A stretch of 64,000 bases of DNA from Streptomyces sp. SAI-127 (GCF_029894425.1 NZ_JARXYJ010000001.1:8576501-8640500); one strand, 5' to 3'; numbered from the stretch's first letter, positions 17,309 to 26,413 are shown. Notes: generated by a model from the letters alone, not told the origin. Made by a program: numbers and translations.

Positions 17309-18952
17309 TCACGGTGCTTCCGCGGCCACCGCTTCCGGCTCAGCTTTCGAGAGGACCGGCGCTGCTTCCGATGGGGCGACTTCAGGCTCCGCTTCCGAGG
17401 GGACCGGCTCGCCTTCCAAGGGGACCGTCTCCGCATCGGCCGGAGTCGTCCGCGCCGGCAACAACGCCAGCACCGCCTGCCGGTCCGCCTCGCTCGTCGC
17501 GTCGTCGTACGGGTCCGGAGTCGCCGGCACCTGGAGACGATGGACCGGTCCCGTCCCCAGCCGGGCGTACCCGCGGCCGGGCGGGACCTGCGCCGCCGGG
17601 GTCGTGTGCGGGGGCGCCCCCAGGAACGCCTCCAACTGGTCCGGCGTCGCCGGGCCCAGCACGACACGCGCGCGCGTGTGCTGCCGTACCGGATCGCTCA
17701 ACGCCTCCGCGCCGTCGAACTGATCGGCCACCACCACCGTGACATTCGCCGCACGGCCGTGCCGAAGGGGGACCTGGAGCAGGGACTGCGGATCCTTGCG
17801 GCCGTCCGCGGCGGCCAGGTGGGCGAAGGCGCTCGGGCGGTCGAGGAGGATCCACAGCGGGCGCTTGGTGTCGTCCGGCGACGGCCGGCCGGCCTGACGG
17901 GCTCGGTTGGTCGCGATGAGACGGCGCTCCGTCTCGGTCGCCGCCCACTCCAGGCTCGCCAGTGCTCCCGCCAGTCCGCACTCGACCGCGAGGACCCCGT
18001 CCCGCCCGGTCAGGCACGCGTACTCGCCGGTGGCGCCGCCGTCGACGATGACGACATCGCCGTACTGAAGGGCCTGGAGCGCGATCGAGCGCAGCAGGGT
18101 CGAGGTGCCGCTGCCCGGCTGGCCCATGACCAGCAGGTGCGGCTCGGTGGAGCGGATGCCGGTGCGCCAGACGACGGGCGGGACGTCGCGCTGTCCGTCG
18201 CCGTAGCCGAGCGGCAGGGTGCGCTGGACCTGGGTGGGGTCGGTGAAGCCGAGGACCGTCTCACCCGGGGCGGTGACGAAACGCTGGGCGGCGATGTCGG
18301 TGGGCAGCGGGGCGAGGACGTTGACCGTGAGCTGGTTGCCCTCCTCGTCCCAGGTGAAGTGGTACTCGCGGCCGCGGCCCGACTTGGCGTGCAGCAGCTG
18401 CTCGACGCGGGCCCGGGCCTCGGCCTCGCCGTCGGCGAAGTACGCCGGGTAGCTGATCAGCAGGTGGGTGATGCGACCGGTGCCGTCGAAGTCGTACGCG
18501 GGAAAGGCCTTCTCCCACTCGCCGCCGTGCGCGTACAGCGGGGCCGGGTCCTCGGCCGCCGAGAAGTACGGGACGAGCGCTTCGTACAGCGACTGCAGGC
18601 GCTGTGTCTGCGACTCGTCGGGTCCTTCCGGTTCCCGCGGCTCGCGGTCCCGGCCCTGCCAGGCCGCCGCCGCCATCAGGCTGATGACGGCGAGCAGCGG
18701 ACCGTACGGAACGAGCGCCACCACCAGGACCACCGAGGCCACCAGGAAAAGCAGCGGCCCGCGCTTGTCCTTGGGGGCTTCGGCCCACTTGCGCCGCCCG
18801 GCGGAGGCCAGCCGGCGCAGACCGCGTGTCATCGTGATCAGTGGGTGGAGGACATCGGTGGCGCTGTCGGCCGCCGTCCGGGCCAGCTCCCGGCTCCGGG
18901 CGATCTGCGCGCTGCCTGTGCTCAGGATGCGGGGGAGGGGGCGGCGGGCCAC
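17309..18952 (-). CDS. sffA: SpoIIIE/FtsK-family protein SffA
   Basis: 547 aa from GTG at 18952 with AGGAG upstream. Two hydrophobic stretches (about residues 66-100) precede an FtsK-like motor fold. In S. coelicolor SffA is recruited to sporulation septa by SmeA and acts in chromosome segregation. Here the Walker A is GQPGSGTSTLL (residues 277-287): Thr283 replaces the essential Lys. The Walker B is LWILLDRPSA, with Arg in place of Glu. The C-terminus is a Glu/Pro-rich tail of imperfect repeats. It follows smeA by 40 bp and is surely cotranscribed. The motif losses suggest a non-hydrolysing ATPase relative. Confidence 0.9.
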   Translation of the reverse strand: MARRPLPRILSTGSAQIARSRELARTAADSATDVLHPLITMTRGLRRLASAGRRKWAEAPKDKRGPLLFLVASVVLVVALVPYGPLLAVISLMAAAAWQGRDREPREPEGPDESQTQRLQSLYEALVPYFSAAEDPAPLYAHGGEWEKAFPAYDFDGTGRITHLLISYPAYFADGEAEARARVEQLLHAKSGRGREYHFTWDEEGNQLTVNVLAPLPTDIAAQRFVTAPGETVLGFTDPTQVQRTLPLGYGDGQRDVPPVVWRTGIRSTEPHLLVMGQPGSGTSTLLRSIALQALQYGDVVIVDGGATGEYACLTGRDGVLAVECGLAGALASLEWAATETERRLIATNRARQAGRPSPDDTKRPLWILLDRPSAFAHLAAADGRKDPQSLLQVPLRHGRAANVTVVVADQFDGAEALSDPVRQHTRARVVLGPATPDQLEAFLGAPPHTTPAAQVPPGRGYARLGTGPVHRLQVPATPDPYDDATSEADRQAVLALLPARTTPADAETVPLEGEPVPSEAEPEVAPSEAAPVLSKAEPEAVAAEAP

Positions 18953-18992
18953 TGCTGTCTCCTGGAGGTGCGTACGGACGGGAGGGGCGGCG

Positions 18993-19187
18993 TCAGAACT
19001 TGATGCCGCCGAGGAGGCTCGCCAGGCTCTCGCCGCCGGCCTTGATGCTCGGGGCGATGGCGGTGCTGGCCAGGTAGAAGCCGAACAACGCCGAGATCAG
19101 GGCGTGCGAGGCCTTGAGCCCGTCCTTGCGGAAGAAGATGAAGACGACGATGCCGAGCAGTACGACGCCCGAGATGGAGAGGATCAT
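18993..19187 (-). CDS. smeA: Small sporulation membrane protein SmeA
   Basis: 64 aa from ATG at 19187, with AGGAG 7 bp upstream; longer in-frame versions lack a ribosome site. Two hydrophobic helices (residues 2-19 and about 28-46) are joined by RKDGLKASH. SmeA targets SffA to sporulation septa. Size, order and spacing to sffA match S. coelicolor. The 215-bp upstream region is unusually AT-rich for this window. Confidence 0.93.
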   Translation of the reverse strand: MILSISGVVLLGIVVFIFFRKDGLKASHALISALFGFYLASTAIAPSIKAGGESLASLLGGIKF

Positions 19188-19402
19188 TTGGTGCTCCTGG
19201 TTCGTGGGGACAGTCACCATGAGTACTTCCAGGATCACAGCATGTATCCATACGACAAAAGGTGCAAACGGATGAATTTCCTGAGATTTCACTTGGTTGG
19301 CAGAGTCGTGTGATCCTTACCTCCGGCACTTCGGGTCATGTGCCCCGCGAGCCAGTACCCTTGCGATTCACCTGAACGGTTGCATGAGAGGCGGATCGGC
19401 CG

Positions 19403-19796
19403 ATGACTGAAGCCCCCGACCCCGAGGTCGTGGAGCTGGCGACCAAGATCTTCGATCTGGCCCGGCAGGGACAGACCGAGGCTCTCGTGGCCGTATGTCG
19501 ACGCGGGTGTTCCGGCAGGCCTCACCAACGACCGCGGGGACTCACTCGTGATGCTCGCCGCCTACCACGGTCACGCGGACGCGGTGCGTGCGCTAGTCGC
19601 CCGGGGGGCGGCGGCCGGCGGCGTCAACGACCGGGGGCAGACGCCCCTCGCCGGGGCTGTCTTCAAGGGCTCCACGGACGTCATCAAGGCCCTGTTGGAG
19701 GGCGGCGCCGATCCGGCCGAGGGCACCCCCTCGGCCCTGGACACGGCCCGGATGTTCGGCAGGGCGGAACTGCTCGAATTGTTCGGCGCACACTGA
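19403..19796 (+). pseudogene. Ankyrin-repeat protein gene with a +1 frameshift
   Basis: Reading from ATG at 19403 gives MTEAPDPEVVELATKIFDLA and continues to ALVA, then loses sense. From base 19494 the next frame continues YVDAGVPAGLTNDRGDSLVM and on through two ankyrin repeats to the stop at 19796. One extra base, most simply the G at 19493, explains this; without it the product is an intact protein of about 130 aa. Such small ankyrin proteins act as protein-binding scaffolds. Either a sequencing error or a recent inactivation would look like this. Confidence 0.8.
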
Positions 19797-20098
19797 TCCG
19801 TATGTTCTGACCAGCGAAAACACTAATAACGGGGGAGGCGGTACAGGGCCGCCGAAATTTCGGTCGCGGCAGATGGAAGTGCCGAGTCATCATGACGTCG
19901 TGGTTCACGGACGTGATGGCAGGGCAGGTGATGCCGCACCGCGCGGACCGTGATGCGGGTCCGCATGGGCCACCGACGAGAGGCAGAGGAAGATGGCTTA
20001 CAGCAAGCAGGAAACGGCGGGCGCCCCGACGTGTTGTCACGCGGCCAGGTAATGCACGTCCCCCGGTTGCGTCGACGCTTGATGTGAGGCTGTTTCCC
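19797..20098. other. 302-bp leader region of the HEAT-repeat gene
   Basis: No large gene. GCGGACC (19943-19949) and GGTCCGC (19958-19964) form a small hairpin. A 19-codon open frame at 19993-20052 (MAYSKQETAGAPTCCHAAR) follows a purine-rich stretch and ends 46 bp before the next start; it could be an upstream ORF. Confidence 0.35.
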
Positions 20099-21517
20099 AT
20101 GTTCGATCCGGTCATAGCGCCCAGCGGTACGCTGCTCGGCCTGCTCCAGCGGGGCCGCGGCGACGGCACACTGCACGCGCTCACCGCCCCGCGCGCCGAG
20201 GCGCTCGCGGCCCTGAACCACTGCGTGCTGCGCGATCCCCGCCACGACTGGCAGGTGGAGAACCGCTCGCTGTACTACGCCCGTCTTTTCCTCGACCTCA
20301 ATGGCGAGCTGGACGAGATCGAGGCACACCTCTTCGAGGTGGACGACGTCTTCGACACCGAGGAGTCACGCACCGGCCTCGCCCTGGCCGTCCTCGGCCA
20401 CCTCGCCTCCTACGGCAGGCGCGACGCGCTCGAACTGCTGCGCAGGTACGCCGCCTCGGGCTCCAACTGGGCCTGGGCACTGGACGAACTGGCGCTGCGG
20501 GACGACGACGCCGGTCTGCGTGCCCTCGCCGCGCCCGTGCTCGCGCGCTTCGCCACCGATCCCGAGGGCGAGGCCGAGCTGGCCGCCGTCGTCCGCGACG
20601 CCTTCGAGCCGAGGCCGTGGCGGCTGTGGGCCGACGATCCCCGCGAATCCGTCTCCACGCGTGTGCGTGCCGCTCAGGAGGCCGGCTGTTTCGACCGCTG
20701 GCAACGCCAGATGCGACCCGCCGGGCCCCGCCCGGGGTGGAGCGTGCAGGCCGTCTTCGAGTGGGCCCAGCAGGGCGTCGAGCGGGGCGCCGCGCTGCAT
20801 GTGCCCGCCGCCCGCTGTCTGTCCGCCGTCGCGGGCCCCGAGGACCGGCCCGAGATCCTCGCGGCAGCCAAGGACGGCAGCGACGGCGCCCGGTCCACCG
20901 CTCTGCGCCATCTCGCCGACAGCAATGATCCCGACGCCTTCGATCTGATCGAGTTGGCCGTCGTCACCGGCTCACCGGTCGTCGTGGAGGCCGCCCTCGA
21001 CTCGTTCGAACGCATGCGCAGCATCGCCGCCGTCGACCGCGCCCGTGGCTGGGCCCGACGGCCCGATCCGCTGGGCGCCGCCGCCGGACGCATGCTCGCC
21101 TGCCTGGGCGGCGCCCAGGACCGGGACCTGGTGCTCGCGGCCCTCCGGGAGGCCGTACGGGGCGAGGGCCCCGACGCCCCCACCCTGTGGACCCTCGTCG
21201 ACGGCACCGGACGCCTCGGCATCGCCTGCGCCGCGCCCGTGCTGCGCCACATCTACCGGGAGACGGCCTCCTCCCATCTCCGTGGCCGCGCCGCGCGCGC
21301 GCTCGCAGCCACCGACCCCTCCTTCGCCACCGGCTTCGCCGTCGAATGCCTCTGGGACTGCGAGGAGACCACCCGCGAGATCGCCGCCCGGCACGCCGAG
21401 ACCGGAGACGCCCGGGTCGTCGAGCGGCTGCGCCGGCTGGCCGCCGACCCGGCCGAGGAGGCCGAGGTCCAGACGGCCGTCCGCAGCCGTATCGGACCGG
21501 ACACCGCGGCCATGTGA
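20099..21517 (+). CDS. HEAT-repeat protein
   Basis: 472 aa using ATG at 20099; longer frames upstream do not look coding. The product is almost entirely Ala/Leu/Arg-rich helical repeats (for example SYGRRDALELLRRYAASGSN and RAARALAATDPSFATGFAVE) of the HEAT/PBS-lyase kind. Such alpha-solenoids are scaffolds for protein contacts. No catalytic motif is seen. A frameshifted ankyrin gene precedes it and a glycosyltransferase operon follows, with no obvious functional link. Confidence 0.8.
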   Translation: MFDPVIAPSGTLLGLLQRGRGDGTLHALTAPRAEALAALNHCVLRDPRHDWQVENRSLYYARLFLDLNGELDEIEAHLFEVDDVFDTEESRTGLALAVLGHLASYGRRDALELLRRYAASGSNWAWALDELALRDDDAGLRALAAPVLARFATDPEGEAELAAVVRDAFEPRPWRLWADDPRESVSTRVRAAQEAGCFDRWQRQMRPAGPRPGWSVQAVFEWAQQGVERGAALHVPAARCLSAVAGPEDRPEILAAAKDGSDGARSTALRHLADSNDPDAFDLIELAVVTGSPVVVEAALDSFERMRSIAAVDRARGWARRPDPLGAAAGRMLACLGGAQDRDLVLAALREAVRGEGPDAPTLWTLVDGTGRLGIACAAPVLRHIYRETASSHLRGRAARALAATDPSFATGFAVECLWDCEETTREIAARHAETGDARVVERLRRLAADPAEEAEVQTAVRSRIGPDTAAM

Positions 21518-21705
21518 AACCACCCTCGGGTGTGCACCTCCGGGCCCTGTCACACCCGCATGGTGAACTCGGGGTGGCCCGCGGGTCAGGTCGGCATGGA
21601 CGCCGCCTGACCTGCTCGGGTGTGCAGCGGAACGCTCACGGGACGTTCATCGCTCGCAAAGATCCACGTTGACGCGGCCACGTCCAGTGCGGCGAGAACA
21701 CCCGT

Positions 21706-22839
21706 ATGCGTGTCGTCATAGTGACCGAATCCTTTCCCCCCGATGTGAACGGCGTGGCCCACTGCGCGCTCCAGACCGCCCGGCACCTCGTAGATCGCGG
21801 TCACCTTCCGCTCGTCGTCGCGCCGGCCACCGCGTCCGGCCCCGGGAACGGCGGGGACGCCCTCGCGCCGTGCCCCGTCGTCCGTGTCCCCTCCCTCCCC
21901 CTCCCGGGCTATCCCCAGGTCCGCGTCGCCCTCCCCAGCCGGCGCGTGGCCGCGGCGATCGTCGAGCACCGTGCCGATGTCGTCCACCTGGCCAGCCCCT
22001 TCGTCCTCGGCGTCCGCGGCATGGCCGCCGCCGCCCGGCTCAGCATCCCCGCCGTGGCCGTCTACCAGACCGACCTCGCCGGATACGCCCGCACTTACGT
22101 GCACGCGGGAGAAGCCGCCGCCTGGCGCCGTATCCGCTCCGTCCACGCCGCCGCCGACCTCACCCTCGCCCCGTCCAGCGCGTCCCTGCACGACCTCGAG
22201 GCGCACGGCGTGCCCCGGGTCAAGCTGTGGCCGCGGGGCGTGGACACCGTCCGCTTCCGCCCCGACCTGCGTGACGAGGCGCTGCGTCGGCAGCTTGCCC
22301 CGAACGGCGAGATGATCGTCGGCTACGTCGGACGGCTGGCGCCCGAGAAACACATCGAGCTGCTGGCCGACGCGTGCCGTCTCGAGGGCGTCAAGGTCGT
22401 CGTGGTCGGCGACGGGCCGACCCGGCCGAACCTGGAGCACGCCCTGCCCGGCGCGGTCTTCCTGGGCCGCCGTATGGGTGACGAACTGGCCCGGATCTTC
22501 GCCTCCTTCGACGTCTTCGCACACACCGGCCCCTTCGAGACCTTCTGCCAGACCGTGCAGGAGGCCATGGCGAGCGGTGTGCCCGTCGTCGCGCCCGCCG
22601 CCGGCGGCCCGCTGGACCTGGTCGCCCACGGGCGCACCGGGTTCCTCGTCCCGCCGCGCGACCCGGCCGCCGTACGGGACGCGGTGTGCTCCCTGGCCGC
22701 CGACCCCGAGATGCGCGCCTCGTTCGGAGTCGCCGCGCGGGCCATGGTCGAGGGGCGCACCTGGGCGGCCGTCGGCGACCAGCTGATCGGCCACTACGCC
22801 GCCGTGCTCACCGGCCGGAAGACGGCGGTGGCGGCATGA
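21706..22839 (+). CDS. GT4 glycosyltransferase, MgtA-like mannosyltransferase
   Basis: 377 aa from ATG at 21706. GT-B fold: N-terminal TESFPPDVNGVA loop, central VGYVGRLAPEKHIELL and VVVGDGPTRPNLE, and the donor-binding FAHTGPFETFCQTVQEAMASG with the E-x7-E pattern. It resembles GDP-mannose-dependent alpha-mannosyltransferases that act on glucuronosyl-diacylglycerol and phosphatidylinositol. Its stop overlaps the next gene's ATG, so the two are translationally coupled. Confidence 0.88.
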   Translation: MRVVIVTESFPPDVNGVAHCALQTARHLVDRGHLPLVVAPATASGPGNGGDALAPCPVVRVPSLPLPGYPQVRVALPSRRVAAAIVEHRADVVHLASPFVLGVRGMAAAARLSIPAVAVYQTDLAGYARTYVHAGEAAAWRRIRSVHAAADLTLAPSSASLHDLEAHGVPRVKLWPRGVDTVRFRPDLRDEALRRQLAPNGEMIVGYVGRLAPEKHIELLADACRLEGVKVVVVGDGPTRPNLEHALPGAVFLGRRMGDELARIFASFDVFAHTGPFETFCQTVQEAMASGVPVVAPAAGGPLDLVAHGRTGFLVPPRDPAAVRDAVCSLAADPEMRASFGVAARAMVEGRTWAAVGDQLIGHYAAVLTGRKTAVAA

Positions 22840-23999
22840 GCGGACAGTCGCTGCGGATCGTCCGCCTCGCCAACTTCGTCGCTCCCGCCTCGGGCGGTCT
22901 GCGCACCGCCCTGCGCGAGCTCGGCAAGGGCTACCGGGCGGCGGGACATGAGTCCGTGCTCATCGTGCCGGGCGACCGCGCGAGCGACCGCCGTACCGAG
23001 CAGGGACGGATCATCACCCTGCCCGGCCCGCTGCTGCCCGGTACCGGCGGTTACCGCGTCCTCGCCGACAAGCGGCGCGTGGCCCGGCTCCTGGAGGAGC
23101 TCGCCCCCGACCGCCTGGAGGTCTGCGACCGTACGACCCTCAGGTGGACCGGCAAATGGGCCAGGCGCGCCCGGGTCCCCGCCGTGATGGTCTCCCACGA
23201 GACCGCCGACGGCGTGCTCCGTACCTGGGGCCTGTCGGAGGGAGCGGCCCGGCGTGCCGCCGACGCCCTCAATGTCCGTACGGCGCACACGTACGCGCGC
23301 GTGGTGTGCACCACGGAGTTCGCCGAGCGGGAGTTCGTGCGGATCGGCGCGCGCAATGTCGTACGGGCCCCCCTGGGCGTCGATCTGGTCGAGCGGCGCC
23401 CGGCGCTGCACGACGCGGGACTGCGGGCCCGCTACGCGCGCGTGGACGAGACGCTCCTGGTGACCTGCACCCGGCTGTCCGTGGAGAAGCGGCCCGGCAC
23501 CGCGCTGGACGCCGTGGAGGCGCTCGTACGGCGCGGTCGGCGGGCGGTGCTCGTGGTGGCCGGGGACGGGCCGCTGCGGTCGCGCCTGGAGCAGCGGGCC
23601 CGGGAGCGCGGGCTGCCGGTCACCTTCCTCGGGCACGTCTCCGACCCCGGACTGCTCGGCGCGCTCCAGGCCTCCGCCGACGTGTGCCTGGCCCCCGGAC
23701 CGGCCGAGACCTTCGGGCTCGCCGCGCTGGAGGCCATGGCGTGCGGTACGCCGGTGGTGGTGAGCGCCTCCTCCGCGTTGCCGGAGGTCGTCGGATCGGC
23801 CGGGGCCGTCGCCGCCGACCGCGGGGAGGCCTTCGCGGACGCCGTGGACATGCTGCTCGAACGTTCCGAGGCCGAACGCCGCGGGGTCGCACGCGCGCGT
23901 GCGGAGTGCTTCAGCTGGGACACGGCGGTGCGGGCGTTCCTCGCCGCGCACGACGCGGAGGTCCTCGTACGGCGCTCCGTGCCCGGAGGCGTGGCATGA
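22836..23999 (+). CDS. GT4 glycosyltransferase
   Basis: 387 aa, ATG at 22836 overlapping the preceding stop (ATGA). GT-B signatures: FVAPASGGLRTALRELGKGY, CTRLSVEKRPGTALDAV, VVAGDGPLRSRLE, and APGPAETFGLAALEAMACG. It differs enough from its neighbour to use another donor or acceptor. Together with the first enzyme and the downstream SGNH hydrolase it probably builds a mannosylated lipid or envelope glycan. Confidence 0.88.
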   Translation: MSGQSLRIVRLANFVAPASGGLRTALRELGKGYRAAGHESVLIVPGDRASDRRTEQGRIITLPGPLLPGTGGYRVLADKRRVARLLEELAPDRLEVCDRTTLRWTGKWARRARVPAVMVSHETADGVLRTWGLSEGAARRAADALNVRTAHTYARVVCTTEFAEREFVRIGARNVVRAPLGVDLVERRPALHDAGLRARYARVDETLLVTCTRLSVEKRPGTALDAVEALVRRGRRAVLVVAGDGPLRSRLEQRARERGLPVTFLGHVSDPGLLGALQASADVCLAPGPAETFGLAALEAMACGTPVVVSASSALPEVVGSAGAVAADRGEAFADAVDMLLERSEAERRGVARARAECFSWDTAVRAFLAAHDAEVLVRRSVPGGVA

Positions 24000-24012
24000 A
24001 CGGGGGCGCGTC

Positions 24013-24870
24013 ATGAGAGGCCTGCGCTTCGTCGCCCTCGGTGACTCGCTCACCGAGGGCGTGGGGGACCCGGTCGGGGAGGCGTGGCGCGGCTGGGCCG
24101 CGCTGCTCGCCGACGGGCTCTCCCAGGCGGACGTGGACTTCACCAACCTCGCGGTGAGCGGAGCGCAGACCCGGGACGTGCTGGAACGGCAACTGCCCGC
24201 GGGGCTCGCCCTGCGGCCGGACGTCGTGTCCGTGGTCGTCGGCGTCAACGACACGCTGCGCTGCACCTTCGACATCCACGCGGTGGCCGCCCGGCTCGAC
24301 ACGATCTACGCGGCCTTTCGCGCACAGGGTGCGGTGCTGCTCACGGCGTGTCTGCCGGACCCGGGCACGATGCTGGGTCTGCCCGGGGCGTTGGCGCGGC
24401 CGCTGGCGCGGCGCCAGCGGGCGGTGAACGCCGTGGTCCACGCCCTGTCCGAGCGGTACGGAGCCCTGCACCTGCACGCCGCTGAGGGGGCCTGGACCAC
24501 CGAGCGTGCGATGTGGAGCGCGGACCGGTTGCACCCCAGCGAGCGAGGGCACCGGCAACTGGCCGTGCGGTTCCATGAATTGCTGGTGGAGCGGGCGGTC
24601 GCGTCCGGAGTGGCGCCCTCGGCCGAGCAGGAGTTTCCCGTGCCCACCAAGTCGGCGAGTCTGTGGTGGCTGGCCACGGCGGGGACCGGGTGGGTGGTGC
24701 GGCGGTGCACGGATCTGCTGCCGCAGTTGGTGACGTTGGCCGCGGACGAGCTGCGGCACCGCGCGCGGGGGACGAGCGGGCGGCTCGACCTGCGGGCCGC
24801 GCACGCGGTCTCCATGGCGTTGGCCGCGTTGTCGGTGGCGTCGGGCGAGCAGCAGGTGGAGGCGGCTTGA
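24013..24870 (+). CDS. SGNH/GDSL hydrolase
   Basis: 285 aa from ATG at 24013, 13 bp after the second glycosyltransferase. The four SGNH blocks are visible: FVALGDSLTEGVG (nucleophile Ser), the Gly block near NLAVSGAQT, VVVGVNDTL (Asn) and DRLHPSERGH (Asp-x-x-His). No signal peptide, so it acts in the cytoplasm or at the inner membrane face, on acyl or acetyl esters. It is probably an editing or acyl-handling enzyme for the glycolipid made by the two preceding enzymes. Confidence 0.88.
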   Translation: MRGLRFVALGDSLTEGVGDPVGEAWRGWAALLADGLSQADVDFTNLAVSGAQTRDVLERQLPAGLALRPDVVSVVVGVNDTLRCTFDIHAVAARLDTIYAAFRAQGAVLLTACLPDPGTMLGLPGALARPLARRQRAVNAVVHALSERYGALHLHAAEGAWTTERAMWSADRLHPSERGHRQLAVRFHELLVERAVASGVAPSAEQEFPVPTKSASLWWLATAGTGWVVRRCTDLLPQLVTLAADELRHRARGTSGRLDLRAAHAVSMALAALSVASGEQQVEAA

Positions 24871-24880
24871 GCGGTCCGGT

Positions 24881-24920
24881 GGGTGCGCGCGCGTCGTGGC
24901 CGGTCGCGCAGCTTCCCTCC
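24881..24920 (-). repeat. Dispersed Streptomyces intergenic repeat, diverged copy 2
   Basis: GGGTGCGCGCGCGTCGTGG then CCGGTCGCGCAGCTTCCC is the reverse complement, with changes, of the repeat core at 17223. It lies between convergent stops. Confidence 0.45.
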
Positions 24921-24926
24921 TGAGGG

Positions 24927-25805
24927 TCAATACATCTGGCGCCTACGTACCTCTATGAAGCGCACCGGAGTCCCCGGTACCGCCTGAGCCACCGCCGGCA
25001 GGTCTGTCTCGCGGACCACTCCGATCACCGGGTAGCCGCCGGTGGTCGGGTGGTCGGCCAGGAAGACCACCGGTCTGCCGTCGGGTGGGACCTGGACAGC
25101 GCCCAGGACCATGCCCTCGCTGGGGAGTTCGCCATTGAGCCTCCGCTCCAGGGCGGGCCCCTCCGTGCGCAGGCCGATGCGGTTGCTCGCCGAGGACACC
25201 TGGAACGTGCGGGAGGTGAAGGCCCGTACCGCTTCCGGGGGGAACCAGTCGTCCCGCGGGCCCAGCGTGACGCGCAGGACCAGTTCCGCGGGGGGTGCAG
25301 GCTGCGGCGCCGTGTCCACGCGCGCGTGGAGGGAGTTCGGGGTGCCCAGGGGCAGTACCGCGCCGTCCGTGAGGGGGGCCGGGCCCAGGCCCGACAGGAG
25401 GTCCGTGGAGCGGCTGCCCAGGACCGGCTCCACGGTGATTCCACCGGAGACGGCCACATAGCTGCGCAGCCCCGAGACGGCCGTTCCGACGGTCAGCAGC
25501 GCTCCGGCCGGCACGCGTATGGCTGCGCCCCAGGCTGCCGGGCGGCCGTCCACCGATACCCGGCACGGGGCGCCCGTGACGGCCACGGTGACCGTCGAAC
25601 GGGGGCGTACCGCACAGCCGTTGAGGGTGGTCTCCAGGACGGCTGCCTCAGGGCGGTTGCCGACCAGACGGTTGGCGAGCGCCGCGGCGGGGCCGTCGAG
25701 GGCGCCCGAGCGGGGCACGCCGAGGTGGGCGTGGCCCGGGCGGCCCCGGTCCTGGACCGTGGTCAGGGCTCCGGACCGGACGACGGAGAGGGCGCGGTCC
25801 GTCAT
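24927..25805 (-). CDS. pxpC: 5-oxoprolinase subunit PxpC
   Basis: 292 aa from ATG at 25805, overlapping the pxpB stop by 4 bp. It is the biotin-dependent-carboxyltransferase-like (KipA) subunit: SGALTTVQDRGRPGHAHLGVPRSGALD near the N-terminus, VAVSGGI in the middle, and FLADHPTTGGYPVIGVV near the end. With PxpA and PxpB it hydrolyses 5-oxoproline to glutamate with ATP. The order pxpA-pxpB-pxpC reads on the minus strand. Confidence 0.93.
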   Translation of the reverse strand: MTDRALSVVRSGALTTVQDRGRPGHAHLGVPRSGALDGPAAALANRLVGNRPEAAVLETTLNGCAVRPRSTVTVAVTGAPCRVSVDGRPAAWGAAIRVPAGALLTVGTAVSGLRSYVAVSGGITVEPVLGSRSTDLLSGLGPAPLTDGAVLPLGTPNSLHARVDTAPQPAPPAELVLRVTLGPRDDWFPPEAVRAFTSRTFQVSSASNRIGLRTEGPALERRLNGELPSEGMVLGAVQVPPDGRPVVFLADHPTTGGYPVIGVVRETDLPAVAQAVPGTPVRFIEVRRRQMY

Positions 25806-26413
25806 GCCGCACCCACGAAGCGCACCCGCGTACCCGGCGACAGCAGCGCGGCCGGCACGCGCGCGTGGTCCCACAGCACGGCGTCCGTGGTCCCGATGAG
25901 CTGCCAGCCACCCGGCGACGACCGCGGGTAGACGCCGGTGTACGGGCCCGCGAGCGCCACCGAGCCCGCCGGGACGGCCGTACGAGGGGTGGCCCGGCGT
26001 GGGACGTCGTAGCGGGCGGGCAGGCCGGTCAGGTAGCCGAAACCGGGAGCGAATCCGCAGAAGGCGACGGTGAATTCGGTGCCGGCGTGGATGCGGGCCA
26101 CCTCCTCGGGGGACACACCCCAGTGCGCGGCCACGTCGGCCAGGTCGGGGCCGTCGTAGCGCACGGGGAGTTCGACGACTTCACGCGCGCGCGGGGGAGC
26201 GGGCGGTACCTCGGAGGCGGTGAGTTCGGCGGCCAGGCGGGCCGGGTCGGTGAGGCCGTCGAGGAGGACCGTGCGGGCCGCGGGGACGATCTCGCGGACG
26301 GACAGCGAGCCCTCCGCGCGGCGCCGCACCAGCTCCGCGTGCAGCGCCTGGGCCTCGTCGCCCGAGGACACCTCGACGAGCAGGGCGGCGTCTCCGACTG
26401 GGAGTGCCCTCAT
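25802..26413 (-). CDS. pxpB: 5-oxoprolinase subunit PxpB
   Basis: 203 aa from ATG at 26413, which overlaps the pxpA stop (ATGA). It is the KipI-like subunit: LPVGDAALLVEV, then FTVAFCGFAPGFGYLTGLP and SVALAGPYTGVYPRSSPGGWQLIG. It pairs with PxpC to phosphorylate 5-oxoproline in the ATP-dependent ring-opening reaction. Confidence 0.93.
   Translation of the reverse strand: MRALPVGDAALLVEVSSGDEAQALHAELVRRRAEGSLSVREIVPAARTVLLDGLTDPARLAAELTASEVPPAPPRAREVVELPVRYDGPDLADVAAHWGVSPEEVARIHAGTEFTVAFCGFAPGFGYLTGLPARYDVPRRATPRTAVPAGSVALAGPYTGVYPRSSPGGWQLIGTTDAVLWDHARVPAALLSPGTRVRFVGAA

Noticed and set aside
19548..19796. The downstream part of the ankyrin gene as an independent small gene
   Set aside because: The preceding in-frame sequence from 19494 continues the same protein and the missing start is explained by a one-base frameshift.
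21525..21626. Repeated CTCGGGTGTGCA at 21525 and 21615
   Set aside because: Two 12-base copies 90 bp apart in a GC-rich leader, with no further copies or symmetry; too weak to call an element.
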